Shown: piece after piece, positions 16,268 through 23,356 of the stretch
Layout: every line of letters begins with the position of its first letter
Numbering within the stretch: the first letter of the stretch is position 1
Origin: Saprospiraceae bacterium UBA7328
GTDB lineage: Bacteria; Bacteroidota; Bacteroidia; Chitinophagales; Saprospiraceae
Direction: 5' to 3'
Length of the DNA stretch: 25,654 bases
Assembly (NCBI GenBank): GCA_002471345.1
Contig: DKPS01000211.1
Span: 1-25,654, forward strand
The notes under the pieces: model-generated
Told to the model about the DNA's origin: nothing
What the model saw: the letters and a program-made list of their open reading frames with translations, nothing else
Database searches by the model: none
Program-made: the position numbers and the translations under genes

Positions 16268-16858
16268 TCAAAATGAATTAACCAGAAAAAATAAGATCAA
16301 GTAGATCCAAAGGCCATCTAGAAAGTGCCAATATATGGTCAGCAATTTGAGACTTCTCTTCTTATCCTCATCAGAGAAATAGAGTAATACACTCACTGGA
16401 GATTTAAGTCTTTTGTGGGCAATCCAAATAAAATATCCTAAAAAAGGTATTCCTGCAATAACATGCACAAAATGCAATCCTGAGATAACATATAGATATG
16501 AAGCCAAATTACTGGAAGTAAGATGTACATTTTCAGTAGTGAGTTGTACCCAGGCAAAAATCTGAGCTACAAGAAAAACAACAGTCAATATCATGGTTAC
16601 CCAAAGAAGAACTTTAAACAATGAAGTATTGTCGTATTCAAATGCCTGAATGGTTTTGATTAATGTAATACTACTTGCTATAAGGATAAAAGAGTTAAAA
16701 TAAAAAAGAGGAGGTATATGAAGAGGAGGTAATCCGTTTTGAAACTTAGTGTATAAATAAGCTCCAGAAAATCCCAGAAACAATGCAGATATCCCTGCTA
16801 AAACTAGAAATAGTATTATTGTCTGCGGGTGAATGAGATAATTGGACTTCTTAGTCAT
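16268..16858 (-). CDS. Cytochrome c oxidase subunit III (heme-copper oxidase)
   Basis: 196 residues with five hydrophobic helices, the short form of subunit III. Family features include HPQTIILFLVLAGISALFLGFSGAYLYTK at the N-terminus, a helix with FVAQIFAWVQL-like FLVAQIFAW, SGLHFVHVIAG, and the C-terminal YWHFLDGLWIYLILFFLV, where WHFLDGLWI is the usual ending motif. It stabilises the catalytic subunit I in the inner membrane. No other oxidase subunit lies nearby. It starts 7 bases after the tilS stop on the same strand, so it is probably transcribed with tilS, an unrelated gene. Confidence 0.93.
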   Translation of the reverse strand: MTKKSNYLIHPQTIILFLVLAGISALFLGFSGAYLYTKFQNGLPPLHIPPLFYFNSFILIASSITLIKTIQAFEYDNTSLFKVLLWVTMILTVVFLVAQIFAWVQLTTENVHLTSSNLASYLYVISGLHFVHVIAGIPFLGYFIWIAHKRLKSPVSVLLYFSDEDKKRSLKLLTIYWHFLDGLWIYLILFFLVNSF

Positions 16859-16865
16859 GAAGTAC

Positions 16866-18188
16866 TCAAAATTTGTATTGTAATTTCATAAACGAGGTAG
16901 TTTCTTTCTTTACTTTAAATCGATTATCAAGTCTAATGTTCATCAACCAAATAATTTTATCTTTAGAACACAATACCAAACATTTTTCTTTGTCCAATCT
17001 ATTTATTTTTTCGTCGGTGAGAATGTCTTGTATCTTTTTAGAATTTCCTTTCATTCCTAGAGGGCACATTCTATCTCCATGCTTCCATCTTCTCACTGTT
17101 AATGGGTACTGAACCAGATCTCCATCTATATATTCTATGCTTTTTGATTTTTCAAAGAGCACCTTTTTCTGTTTGCTAATTTCAAGTTTATGCCCATTAT
17201 ACATTTCAAAAATTCCTGAATGTGAAATTACAATATCATCAAACTCACTGGAGCATATATTCTTGACTATCAATTTGTCATGGTACTTTGTTGCAACATG
17301 AGAAGCACTTTTCCACAAAGCCCCTGTTGACTCAGATTCTAAAATTTCATCACTTTGAACAGCGTTGTATCCATATTGACTAATCAATTTGAATAAGTAT
17401 GTCCTTGCCCCTGGAAAATCTTTAATTTGATCCAAACACTTAATAGTAATACCATCTTCATTTTCTTCTAAATATTTGTCTTTTGATAATTCAACTAGAT
17501 GATTTAGAAGACTAGCAGCATTAGTAAGGTTTGACAATGATAGATGCGCTGAAGATCGAAAAAATGGGAATCTCATTTCAATCTTTGGAATAATCTCATT
17601 TCTAATATAATTTCGGTCATACTGATTGCCAGCATTACTTTCATCTTCCTCATATGATACTTCATGAAGATTAGCATATTCCAGTAACTCTGACTTTGAA
17701 AAATTCAGTAATGGTCTTAACAAATGACCTTTTACCTCTTTCATCACACTAATTCCATCAAGACCACTACCTCTATTAATGGATAAAAATAATCCCTCAA
17801 TTGTATCATCTCTATGATGTGCAGTCATCAGATGCGTGTATCCATTTTCTTTTAAAATATGATCAAAATATTCATATCTGATATTTCTTGCCTTTTCCTG
17901 AAGATTTGAAGAGATCATCGATTTTTGTTCGTCTAGAGCGCATTCATATAGATGAAGTGGTAGTTTTTGTGACGAACAATAATCTACTACCATTTGAGAT
18001 TCTATATCAGAATGTTCACGTAATTTATAATTAATTGTAGCTACTCCTATTTCTACATCTGTGGAACTCATCACATGCAGCATGACCATACTGTCCAATC
18101 CACCACTCACTGCAAGTAATATTTTGACTTTTTGATCAATAAAGCCTTGATTTTGAATAAATTTGTCAATGTATTCGTTTATAGACAT
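16866..18188 (-). CDS. tilS: tRNA(Ile)-lysidine synthase
   Basis: 440 residues. Converts C34 of the tRNA-Ile CAU anticodon to lysidine using ATP and lysine, an essential step for reading AUA. The PP-loop ATPase motif LLAVSGGLDSM is at 24-34. TAHHRDDTIEGLFLSINRGSG (the HxxDDxxET-type motif) is in the N-terminal domain, and the C-terminal domain carries RRWKHGDRMCPLGMKGNSKKIQDILTDEKI. The length is typical of the two-domain form. The ATG at 18188 is 43 bases from the divergent lipoprotein gene. The oxidase gene follows by 7 bases. Confidence 0.96.
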   Translation of the reverse strand: MSINEYIDKFIQNQGFIDQKVKILLAVSGGLDSMVMLHVMSSTDVEIGVATINYKLREHSDIESQMVVDYCSSQKLPLHLYECALDEQKSMISSNLQEKARNIRYEYFDHILKENGYTHLMTAHHRDDTIEGLFLSINRGSGLDGISVMKEVKGHLLRPLLNFSKSELLEYANLHEVSYEEDESNAGNQYDRNYIRNEIIPKIEMRFPFFRSSAHLSLSNLTNAASLLNHLVELSKDKYLEENEDGITIKCLDQIKDFPGARTYLFKLISQYGYNAVQSDEILESESTGALWKSASHVATKYHDKLIVKNICSSEFDDIVISHSGIFEMYNGHKLEISKQKKVLFEKSKSIEYIDGDLVQYPLTVRRWKHGDRMCPLGMKGNSKKIQDILTDEKINRLDKEKCLVLCSKDKIIWLMNIRLDNRFKVKKETTSFMKLQYKF

Positions 18189-18231
18189 GTTCTGAACATA
18201 TTCTATTGCAAATTATAATTAAAAACTAATC

Positions 18232-18798
18232 ATGAAGATATATCGTACTGTGGCATTCATTGTGACTTTAGGACTTTTATTTGCTTGTGGAGACTCTTCT
18301 AAAAAAGCCACATCCAACCCCAATGCTTTAGCAATCGTTGCAGGCCCTGAAATGCCCATTAATGTTAAAAAGAAAGGTGACTATGCATCTGTTTCTGATG
18401 TTAGACGAGAAGCCGAATCACTTATCCAACATAGAAAAGGAACACATCCAAATCCAATGGCTATGGTTACTCAAACTTACTGGACATGGGCAGGCTTTTT
18501 TAATGGTAAGGAAATGGTACATCCAGATAGGCTCTTAGGTCAGTGGCTAAAATTTGAAGATAATTTTACTTATTCATACGGATATTACGATGATGTAAAT
18601 GGTACTGGCATATATCACTACCGTCTCGATGACGATGCTCTAATCATGCTTGATGACCAAGAAGATATCCAGCCTAAAGAATGGTTACTTAGAAGTAATG
18701 GGACCGCTATTGTATTAGAAGGCAGACATGGTTTCACCATTAATAATGGTATGCAGATGAAACTTGGTCCCAATGATAGAAAACCAAGTAAAGGATAG
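18232..18798 (+). CDS. Lipoprotein of unknown function, lipocalin-like C-terminal half
   Basis: 188 residues. The leader MKIYRTVAFIVTLGLLFAC ends in an acceptable lipobox (LFAC), so Cys19 should be lipidated; Gly-Asp follow it. After a Ser/Lys/Asn-rich linker the protein has a helix (SVSDVRREAESLIQHRKG) and then a beta-rich region: LLGQWLKFEDNFTYSYGYY, GTGIYHYRLDDDALIMLDD, PKEWLLRSNGTAIVLEG and NNGMQMKL. Such strand order resembles small lipocalin-like domains that report a measured feature in their loops, but no motif proves it. I do not recognise a named family. The gene is divergent from tilS, with 43 bases between the starts, and precedes the peptidase by 79 bases. Confidence 0.7.
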   Translation: MKIYRTVAFIVTLGLLFACGDSSKKATSNPNALAIVAGPEMPINVKKKGDYASVSDVRREAESLIQHRKGTHPNPMAMVTQTYWTWAGFFNGKEMVHPDRLLGQWLKFEDNFTYSYGYYDDVNGTGIYHYRLDDDALIMLDDQEDIQPKEWLLRSNGTAIVLEGRHGFTINNGMQMKLGPNDRKPSKG

Positions 18799-18877
18799 AC
18801 TTTCATCAATTAATCATACTATTCATCTTGATATTCTAGTCATCTGATCGGATTTGAGTACTTTTCAAAATCAATAA

Positions 18878-21151
18878 ATGATTATGAAAAGCACACTTCT
18901 GGTTATAGCTCTTTGTCTATGTAATTTCCTGATCGGACTAAGTCAAAATAGTACTGATTCTCTACTTACAATAGATAGAATTTACAATTCTAATGAGTTT
19001 AAATCATCACCCATTCCCCCTATACAATGGATTGATAACGGTGATGCCTATGCTTCCATTCAACGTAATGATGATAAAACAAATGACATTGTCAAATTTG
19101 ACTCCAAATCTGGAAAGAAGAGTATTTTATTAGAAGGAAAGGATGCAAGTGTTAATAATGACCCTCTTTTTATAGAAAACTTCTCATTCTCAGATGATGA
19201 ATCAAGAATCTTAATCTTCACCAACAGCAGCAGGGTATGGAGGGCCAATACCAAAGGAGACTACTATGTATATGATAGAGAATCAAAAAAGCTCACCCAG
19301 CTTGGAGCGAAGTTTCCATCATCATCATTGATGTTCGCTAAATTTTCCTCAGACAACAAATATGTGGCCTATGTTCAAGATTTTAATCTTTATGTAGAAG
19401 AATTGAGTAATGGTGAGGTCAATGAGCTTACCAGAGATGGAACAGGTGATGTAATTAATGGCACATTTGATTGGGTATATGAAGAAGAGTTCGGCTGTAG
19501 AGATGGTTTTCGATGGAGTCCAGATGGAAATCATATTGCATATTGGCAACTTGATGCGAGTAGCATTGGTACTCATTATATGATCAATAACACAGACTCC
19601 ATATATAGTGTGCCTATACCATTACAATATCCCAAAGTAGGTGATGATCCTTCATCTTGTAAAGTCGGGTTCATCAATAAGAATGATAACACAACAGAAT
19701 GGATACCAGTACCTGGAGATCGTGTACAAAACTATATACCTGGACTTCAGTGGATCAATAGTAAGGAGCTTATGATTCAGCAGCTTAATAGGAAACAGAA
19801 TCATCTCAAAGTTTGGAAATACAATATTGATTCAAAAAGCATAGATCTCATATATGAAGAAAAAGAGGAAACTTGGGTAGATATTTATTACCCTGACCCT
19901 AGTGCTTCTGGCTGGTCTGCTAATGATCTGACCATGACAGACAATGGAGAATCTTTTCTAAGAATGACCGAAGATAAATGGCGAACACTTTATAAAATAA
20001 ATACGGATTCCAAAAAGAAAGTGATGATTTCTAATGGAGAATATGATGTAGCTTCACTTAAAGGACAATACAAAAGAGAGGTGTTTTTCATGGCCTCTCC
20101 TGATAATACCACACAAAGATTTCTATATCGCACCAGTTTGGAAGGGGGACAATCTGCTCGAAAAATTACTCCAAATAGATATTCGGGAATCAATAATTAT
20201 AACATTTCACCAAATGGGAAATATGCTATTCACACCTTTAGTTCAGCATTATACCCAAGTCAGACTCATTTAATATCTCTACCTGATCACCGGACATTAA
20301 GAGTACTAGAAGAAAATATAGAATTACGTAAAAAAATAGCAGAATTGGCCATGCCTGCTGTAGAGTTCTTCTCGGTACCCATAAGTGACGAACTTGAAAC
20401 TGATGGCAGAATGATTTTGCCACCCAACTTTGATAAAAACAAAAAATATCCTGTAATTTTTCATGTCTATGGCGAACCTTGGGGAATGGTGGCACAAGAC
20501 TCTTGGATCGGAATGTGGAATATACTATTAGCACAAAAGGGTTACATCATAATCGACATGGATAACAGAGGAACTCCTTGCCTCAAAGGGAGTGAATGGC
20601 GCAAAAGTATCTATAGAAAAATAGGAACAATCAACAGTGATGATCAAGCTGATGCAGCCCGAGAAGTCCTCAAATGGGGTTTTATTGATTCTGACCGTAC
20701 TGCAGTTTGGGGCTGGAGTGGAGGAGGATCTATGACTCTAAATCAGATGTTTAGATATCCAGACATTTATAAAACAGGAATATCTGTAGCACCAGTCTCT
20801 AACCAATTGGTATATGATAACATCTATCAAGAGAGATATATGGGGCTTCCACAAGAAAATAAAGCAGATTTTATCAAAGGATCTCCTATTACATATGCCA
20901 AAGATCTAGAAGGGGATCTATTACTTGTACATGGTACTGCTGATGATAATGTTCATTATCAAAGCGCTGAATTACTCATCAATGAGCTGATAAAGCACAA
21001 CAAACAATTTGATATGATGTCTTATCCAAATCGCTCCCATGGCATTCATGAAGGAGAAAATACCACTCGACATCTCTATACCAAAATGACACAATATTTA
21101 TTGGAACATGTACCAGTAGGACAAAAGTATTTAGAACTCAATAGGCCATAA
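18878..21151 (+). CDS. Dipeptidyl peptidase IV-type serine peptidase (S9B)
   Basis: 757 residues. A Sec signal peptide (about 1-22, ending GLSQ) places it in the periplasm. An eight-bladed propeller (DPPIV N-terminal domain, about 90-470) contains DWVYEEE, in which E203 and E204 match the paired Glu residues that hold a free N-terminus. The alpha/beta hydrolase domain (about 490-745) carries Y531, the nucleophile S614 in GWSGGG, D689 in HGTADDNVH and H721 in NRSHGI. The triad and the Glu pair are complete, so it should release X-Pro or X-Ala dipeptides. It probably helps digest peptides from secreted proteases. ATG codons at 18878 and 18884 are both possible starts. It converges with the CAP gene, four bases apart. 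Confidence 0.94.
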   Translation: MIMKSTLLVIALCLCNFLIGLSQNSTDSLLTIDRIYNSNEFKSSPIPPIQWIDNGDAYASIQRNDDKTNDIVKFDSKSGKKSILLEGKDASVNNDPLFIENFSFSDDESRILIFTNSSRVWRANTKGDYYVYDRESKKLTQLGAKFPSSSLMFAKFSSDNKYVAYVQDFNLYVEELSNGEVNELTRDGTGDVINGTFDWVYEEEFGCRDGFRWSPDGNHIAYWQLDASSIGTHYMINNTDSIYSVPIPLQYPKVGDDPSSCKVGFINKNDNTTEWIPVPGDRVQNYIPGLQWINSKELMIQQLNRKQNHLKVWKYNIDSKSIDLIYEEKEETWVDIYYPDPSASGWSANDLTMTDNGESFLRMTEDKWRTLYKINTDSKKKVMISNGEYDVASLKGQYKREVFFMASPDNTTQRFLYRTSLEGGQSARKITPNRYSGINNYNISPNGKYAIHTFSSALYPSQTHLISLPDHRTLRVLEENIELRKKIAELAMPAVEFFSVPISDELETDGRMILPPNFDKNKKYPVIFHVYGEPWGMVAQDSWIGMWNILLAQKGYIIIDMDNRGTPCLKGSEWRKSIYRKIGTINSDDQADAAREVLKWGFIDSDRTAVWGWSGGGSMTLNQMFRYPDIYKTGISVAPVSNQLVYDNIYQERYMGLPQENKADFIKGSPITYAKDLEGDLLLVHGTADDNVHYQSAELLINELIKHNKQFDMMSYPNRSHGIHEGENTTRHLYTKMTQYLLEHVPVGQKYLELNRP

Positions 21152-21155
21152 TATT

Positions 21156-21626
21156 TTATTGTCTCATAGGTGTTGCAAAGGTCTGTACCCAGTACTTTTC
21201 ATTTCGTGCAACGGCAAAATGATGCATGTCTTTGCTCATGAGCATCTTACAATGGGATTCGCTTTCTATCCAATCCTCTAATACTTCTGGAAAATCATAT
21301 TGCCCCACGGCAATATTCTCTCCGACAAATCTCCAATTGTAACCTATATTATCCAATCGCATTCCTGCATCTTCCCCTTCTTTAGAAACATGAGCAAAAT
21401 GTTTATGATCATTCATATAAGTAGCATAATCTAAAGAAACTCCATACAACTCTTCTTTCCAATAAATTTTGTGAACTGGTGGCATTCGGGTATTTCCGCA
21501 TCTGATTCCATTAGTCCTCACTTTATTGATTTCCATGGTTATACGACTTATTGTTTTAGGAGGCAACTGAGAGAATACACTGTGAGAAAGAAAACAGGCA
21601 AAGATGATGATAAGTAAAACTTTCAT
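21156..21626 (-). CDS. Secreted CAP (SCP/PR-1)-domain protein
   Basis: 156 residues from the ATG at 21626; a TTG two codons upstream (21632) also fits the frame but is less likely, since the ATG yields a clean signal peptide MKVLLIIIFACFLSHSVFSQ. The CAP domain is shown by MNDHKHFAHVS, the conserved GENIAVG, WIESESHCKMLM and the closing YWVQTFA. The His and Glu residues that form the CAP cavity are present. Bacterial CAP proteins are exported and of unclear activity; a peptidase or sterol role is not shown. It follows the phosphatase gene by 28 bases on the same strand. Confidence 0.88.
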   Translation of the reverse strand: MKVLLIIIFACFLSHSVFSQLPPKTISRITMEINKVRTNGIRCGNTRMPPVHKIYWKEELYGVSLDYATYMNDHKHFAHVSKEGEDAGMRLDNIGYNWRFVGENIAVGQYDFPEVLEDWIESESHCKMLMSKDMHHFAVARNEKYWVQTFATPMRQ

Positions 21627-21654
21627 GGACAATTCAAAAACGACAATTATTAGT

Positions 21655-22104
21655 TTAAACGTATGTCTGAACTATATCTTGACATGCTTTTTCTAACATT
21701 GTGTATACTCTTGGAAATCCATTATCATAATAAGGATCTGGAACAGCTCTATTTTGATCTGGATAAGCGTAATTAAGTATGAGTTTTACTTTGTCTTTGT
21801 CTGATTCATTTTGAGCTAGGGCCAAAATATTCTGATAATTCGAACTGTCCATTGCTAGAATTAAATCAAAATCTTCAAAATCTGCACGAACAAACTTTCG
21901 AGACCTCTGATCTGTAATGTCCAATCCATTCTTTGCGGCTATTTCAATTGATCTTTTATCCGGTAAGTCACCTTCATGCCAACCACTTGTACCTGCAGAA
22001 TCTACCTTCCAATCCAAATTATTCTGTCTTACTTTCAACTTCAAAATACCCTCAGCAAGTGGTGATCTACAGATATTTCCTAGACAGACCATTAAGATTC
22101 TCAT
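21655..22104 (-). CDS. Low-molecular-weight protein tyrosine phosphatase
   Basis: 149 residues, the size of the family. The phosphate loop CLGNICRS (C7 to R13) is at the N-terminus and the general acid PDPYYDN (D123) is near the end. The protein should dephosphorylate phosphotyrosine or, as in some relatives, phosphoarginine; the target is unknown and there is no tyrosine kinase in the window. A strong terminator on the same strand ends only about 12 bases before the ATG, so this gene needs its own promoter or readthrough. The CAP-domain gene follows by 28 bases and is probably co-transcribed. Confidence 0.93.
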   Translation of the reverse strand: MRILMVCLGNICRSPLAEGILKLKVRQNNLDWKVDSAGTSGWHEGDLPDKRSIEIAAKNGLDITDQRSRKFVRADFEDFDLILAMDSSNYQNILALAQNESDKDKVKLILNYAYPDQNRAVPDPYYDNGFPRVYTMLEKACQDIVQTYV

Positions 22105-22116
22105 TTGCTTTGTCTT

Positions 22117-22159
22117 TTAAAAAGAAGTGCTTCATAAAAATCAATTCCTATGAAGCACT
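22117..22159 (-). terminator. Rho-independent terminator after the thioredoxin-family gene
   Basis: An 11-bp perfect stem, AGTGCTTCATA / TATGAAGCACT (22126-22136 and 22149-22159), with a 12-base loop. On the minus strand it is followed by TCTTTTT. It lies 20 bases after the stop of the redox gene at 22180 and ends the dnaE-side transcription unit. Confidence 0.85.
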
Positions 22160-22179
22160 CTATTCTTTCTTATTAACTT

Positions 22180-22785
22180 TTATGCTTTTCGATATTTAAT
22201 AGAGCATCCTATTGCTTTTGTGAAACTAGGATCAGGACTTGTGCCTGACTTGATCGCGTTCACAGCATTGTCGATATAATTCATCTGAACTGCTCCTGCA
22301 TCACGGGCACTATCATCAATAGCTCCAATATACTTTACCTCTTTACTCTTATTTAATACATAAACATGAGGTGTACGCGTAGCACCATAAACTGGAAATA
22401 CTTCTTGCCCATCATCAAATGCATAAGGAAACGGAAATGATTTTTCTGAAGCTCTGACCTTCATCTTTTCAAAACTATCAGCAGGCTTCATTTCAGGATC
22501 ATTCGGGTTTATTGCGATCACTGGAAAGCCTTTATCTGCCCATTTGTTATGTAACTCTATTATCCTGTCTTCATAAAGGACAGAATAAGGGCAACTATTG
22601 CATGTAAATATGACAATGTATCCATCGGCATCAGTATAATTACTTAAGCTGATATTATCTCCATTAGTGGCAACAAGATCAAAATCTGTTGCGATGTCGC
22701 CTACTTTGTAACCATCTCCAACTGCAGTGAAAGACATGAGGATCAAGCCTATAGCCACAGTAAGAAGTCCAAATAGTGTTTTAAT
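22180..22785 (-). CDS. Periplasmic thioredoxin-family protein (AhpC/TSA-like), probable ATT start
   Basis: A thioredoxin fold with VGDIATDFDLVATNG (peroxiredoxin-like opening), the active-site CNSCP (C53 and C56 counted from the GTG at 22758) and the cis-Pro segment RTPHVYVLNKS. Such proteins act as thiol oxidoreductases or reductase-like peroxiredoxins. The only standard start is GTG at 22758, which gives a leader without a positive charge. The frame stays open further upstream and reads ATT AAA ACA CTA TTT at 22785, giving (M)KTLFGLLTVAIGLILMSFTA, a textbook signal peptide. The ATT is therefore taken as start. It lies 12 bases after the stop of the upstream thioredoxin gene. A strong terminator follows the gene. 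Confidence 0.8.
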   Translation of the reverse strand: MKTLFGLLTVAIGLILMSFTAVGDGYKVGDIATDFDLVATNGDNISLSNYTDADGYIVIFTCNSCPYSVLYEDRIIELHNKWADKGFPVIAINPNDPEMKPADSFEKMKVRASEKSFPFPYAFDDGQEVFPVYGATRTPHVYVLNKSKEVKYIGAIDDSARDAGAVQMNYIDNAVNAIKSGTSPDPSFTKAIGCSIKYRKA

Positions 22786-22797
22786 GATATTTAAGAT

Positions 22798-23283
22798 TTA
22801 TAATGATGAAATTATATTTTCCAATTCCTCTAGAGAATGAAATTCCTGTTCCAGAAATATTTTTTTATCTCCTTTATAAAAAATAGAGGCAGGTATTGCT
22901 CCTGACCAAGTCTGGTCTATAAGATCAATCCATGTATTAGAATCTGGATCATCAAGAAGCACAACTTTTGATTTGATTTCTTTCTTTTTTAAAAAAGGCT
23001 TAACTCTCGTATTTAGCAGAGACCCAAAATCCAAAGACACTAATATCACTTCTCCTTTATCTCCTAGCTTTTGATTCAATTCTTCAAAATAGGGCATCTC
23101 TCTTACGCATGGTCCACACCATGTTGCCCAAAAATTGACGACATGAATTTTGTCATCATCTTGATTCAAAAGGTGTTCAAATTCTTCATAGGTATCATAC
23201 ACTCGCACATTTTGAGAAAGCATTTCTGAATGAAAGCATAAAATGACAAAGGTGCTAATAAGAAATTTCAAAAAATAGTGCAT
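22798..23283 (-). CDS. TlpA/ResA-like thioredoxin, exported
   Basis: 161 residues from the ATG at 23283; a TTG at 23310 is in frame but gives a worse leader. The signal peptide is MHYFLKFLISTFVILCFHSE..LSQ. The active site VNFWATWCGPCVREMP (C56, C59) and the cis-Pro segment GAIPASIFY are typical of TlpA/ResA proteins, which reduce periplasmic disulfides, often for cytochrome c maturation. The redox partner is unknown. It follows dnaE by 73 bases and precedes a second thioredoxin-fold gene with a 12-base gap. Confidence 0.9.
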   Translation of the reverse strand: MHYFLKFLISTFVILCFHSEMLSQNVRVYDTYEEFEHLLNQDDDKIHVVNFWATWCGPCVREMPYFEELNQKLGDKGEVILVSLDFGSLLNTRVKPFLKKKEIKSKVVLLDDPDSNTWIDLIDQTWSGAIPASIFYKGDKKIFLEQEFHSLEELENIISSL

Positions 23284-23356
23284 GAGATAATAACGCAGAG
23301 CCAATCTCAATGTTTTAGGATGGAATCAATCTGTTTCAAGGACTTTTAGACGTTAA

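Noticed and set aside
12493..18863. The 13-base word GATTTGAGTACTT occurs upstream of the ABC operon (12493) and of the peptidase gene (18851).
   Set aside because: In an AT-rich 25-kb window several shared 13-base words are expected by chance, and the distances to the genes differ (97 and 27 bases).
18859..18866. TACTTTTC upstream of the peptidase gene as a promoter -7 element.
   Set aside because: One mismatch to TAnnTTTG, no -33 partner at 19-21 bases, and only 11 bases from the start codon.
21917..22199. Plus-strand open frames opposite the tyrosine phosphatase gene.
   Set aside because: They are antisense shadows of the phosphatase gene and its terminator, with no family features.
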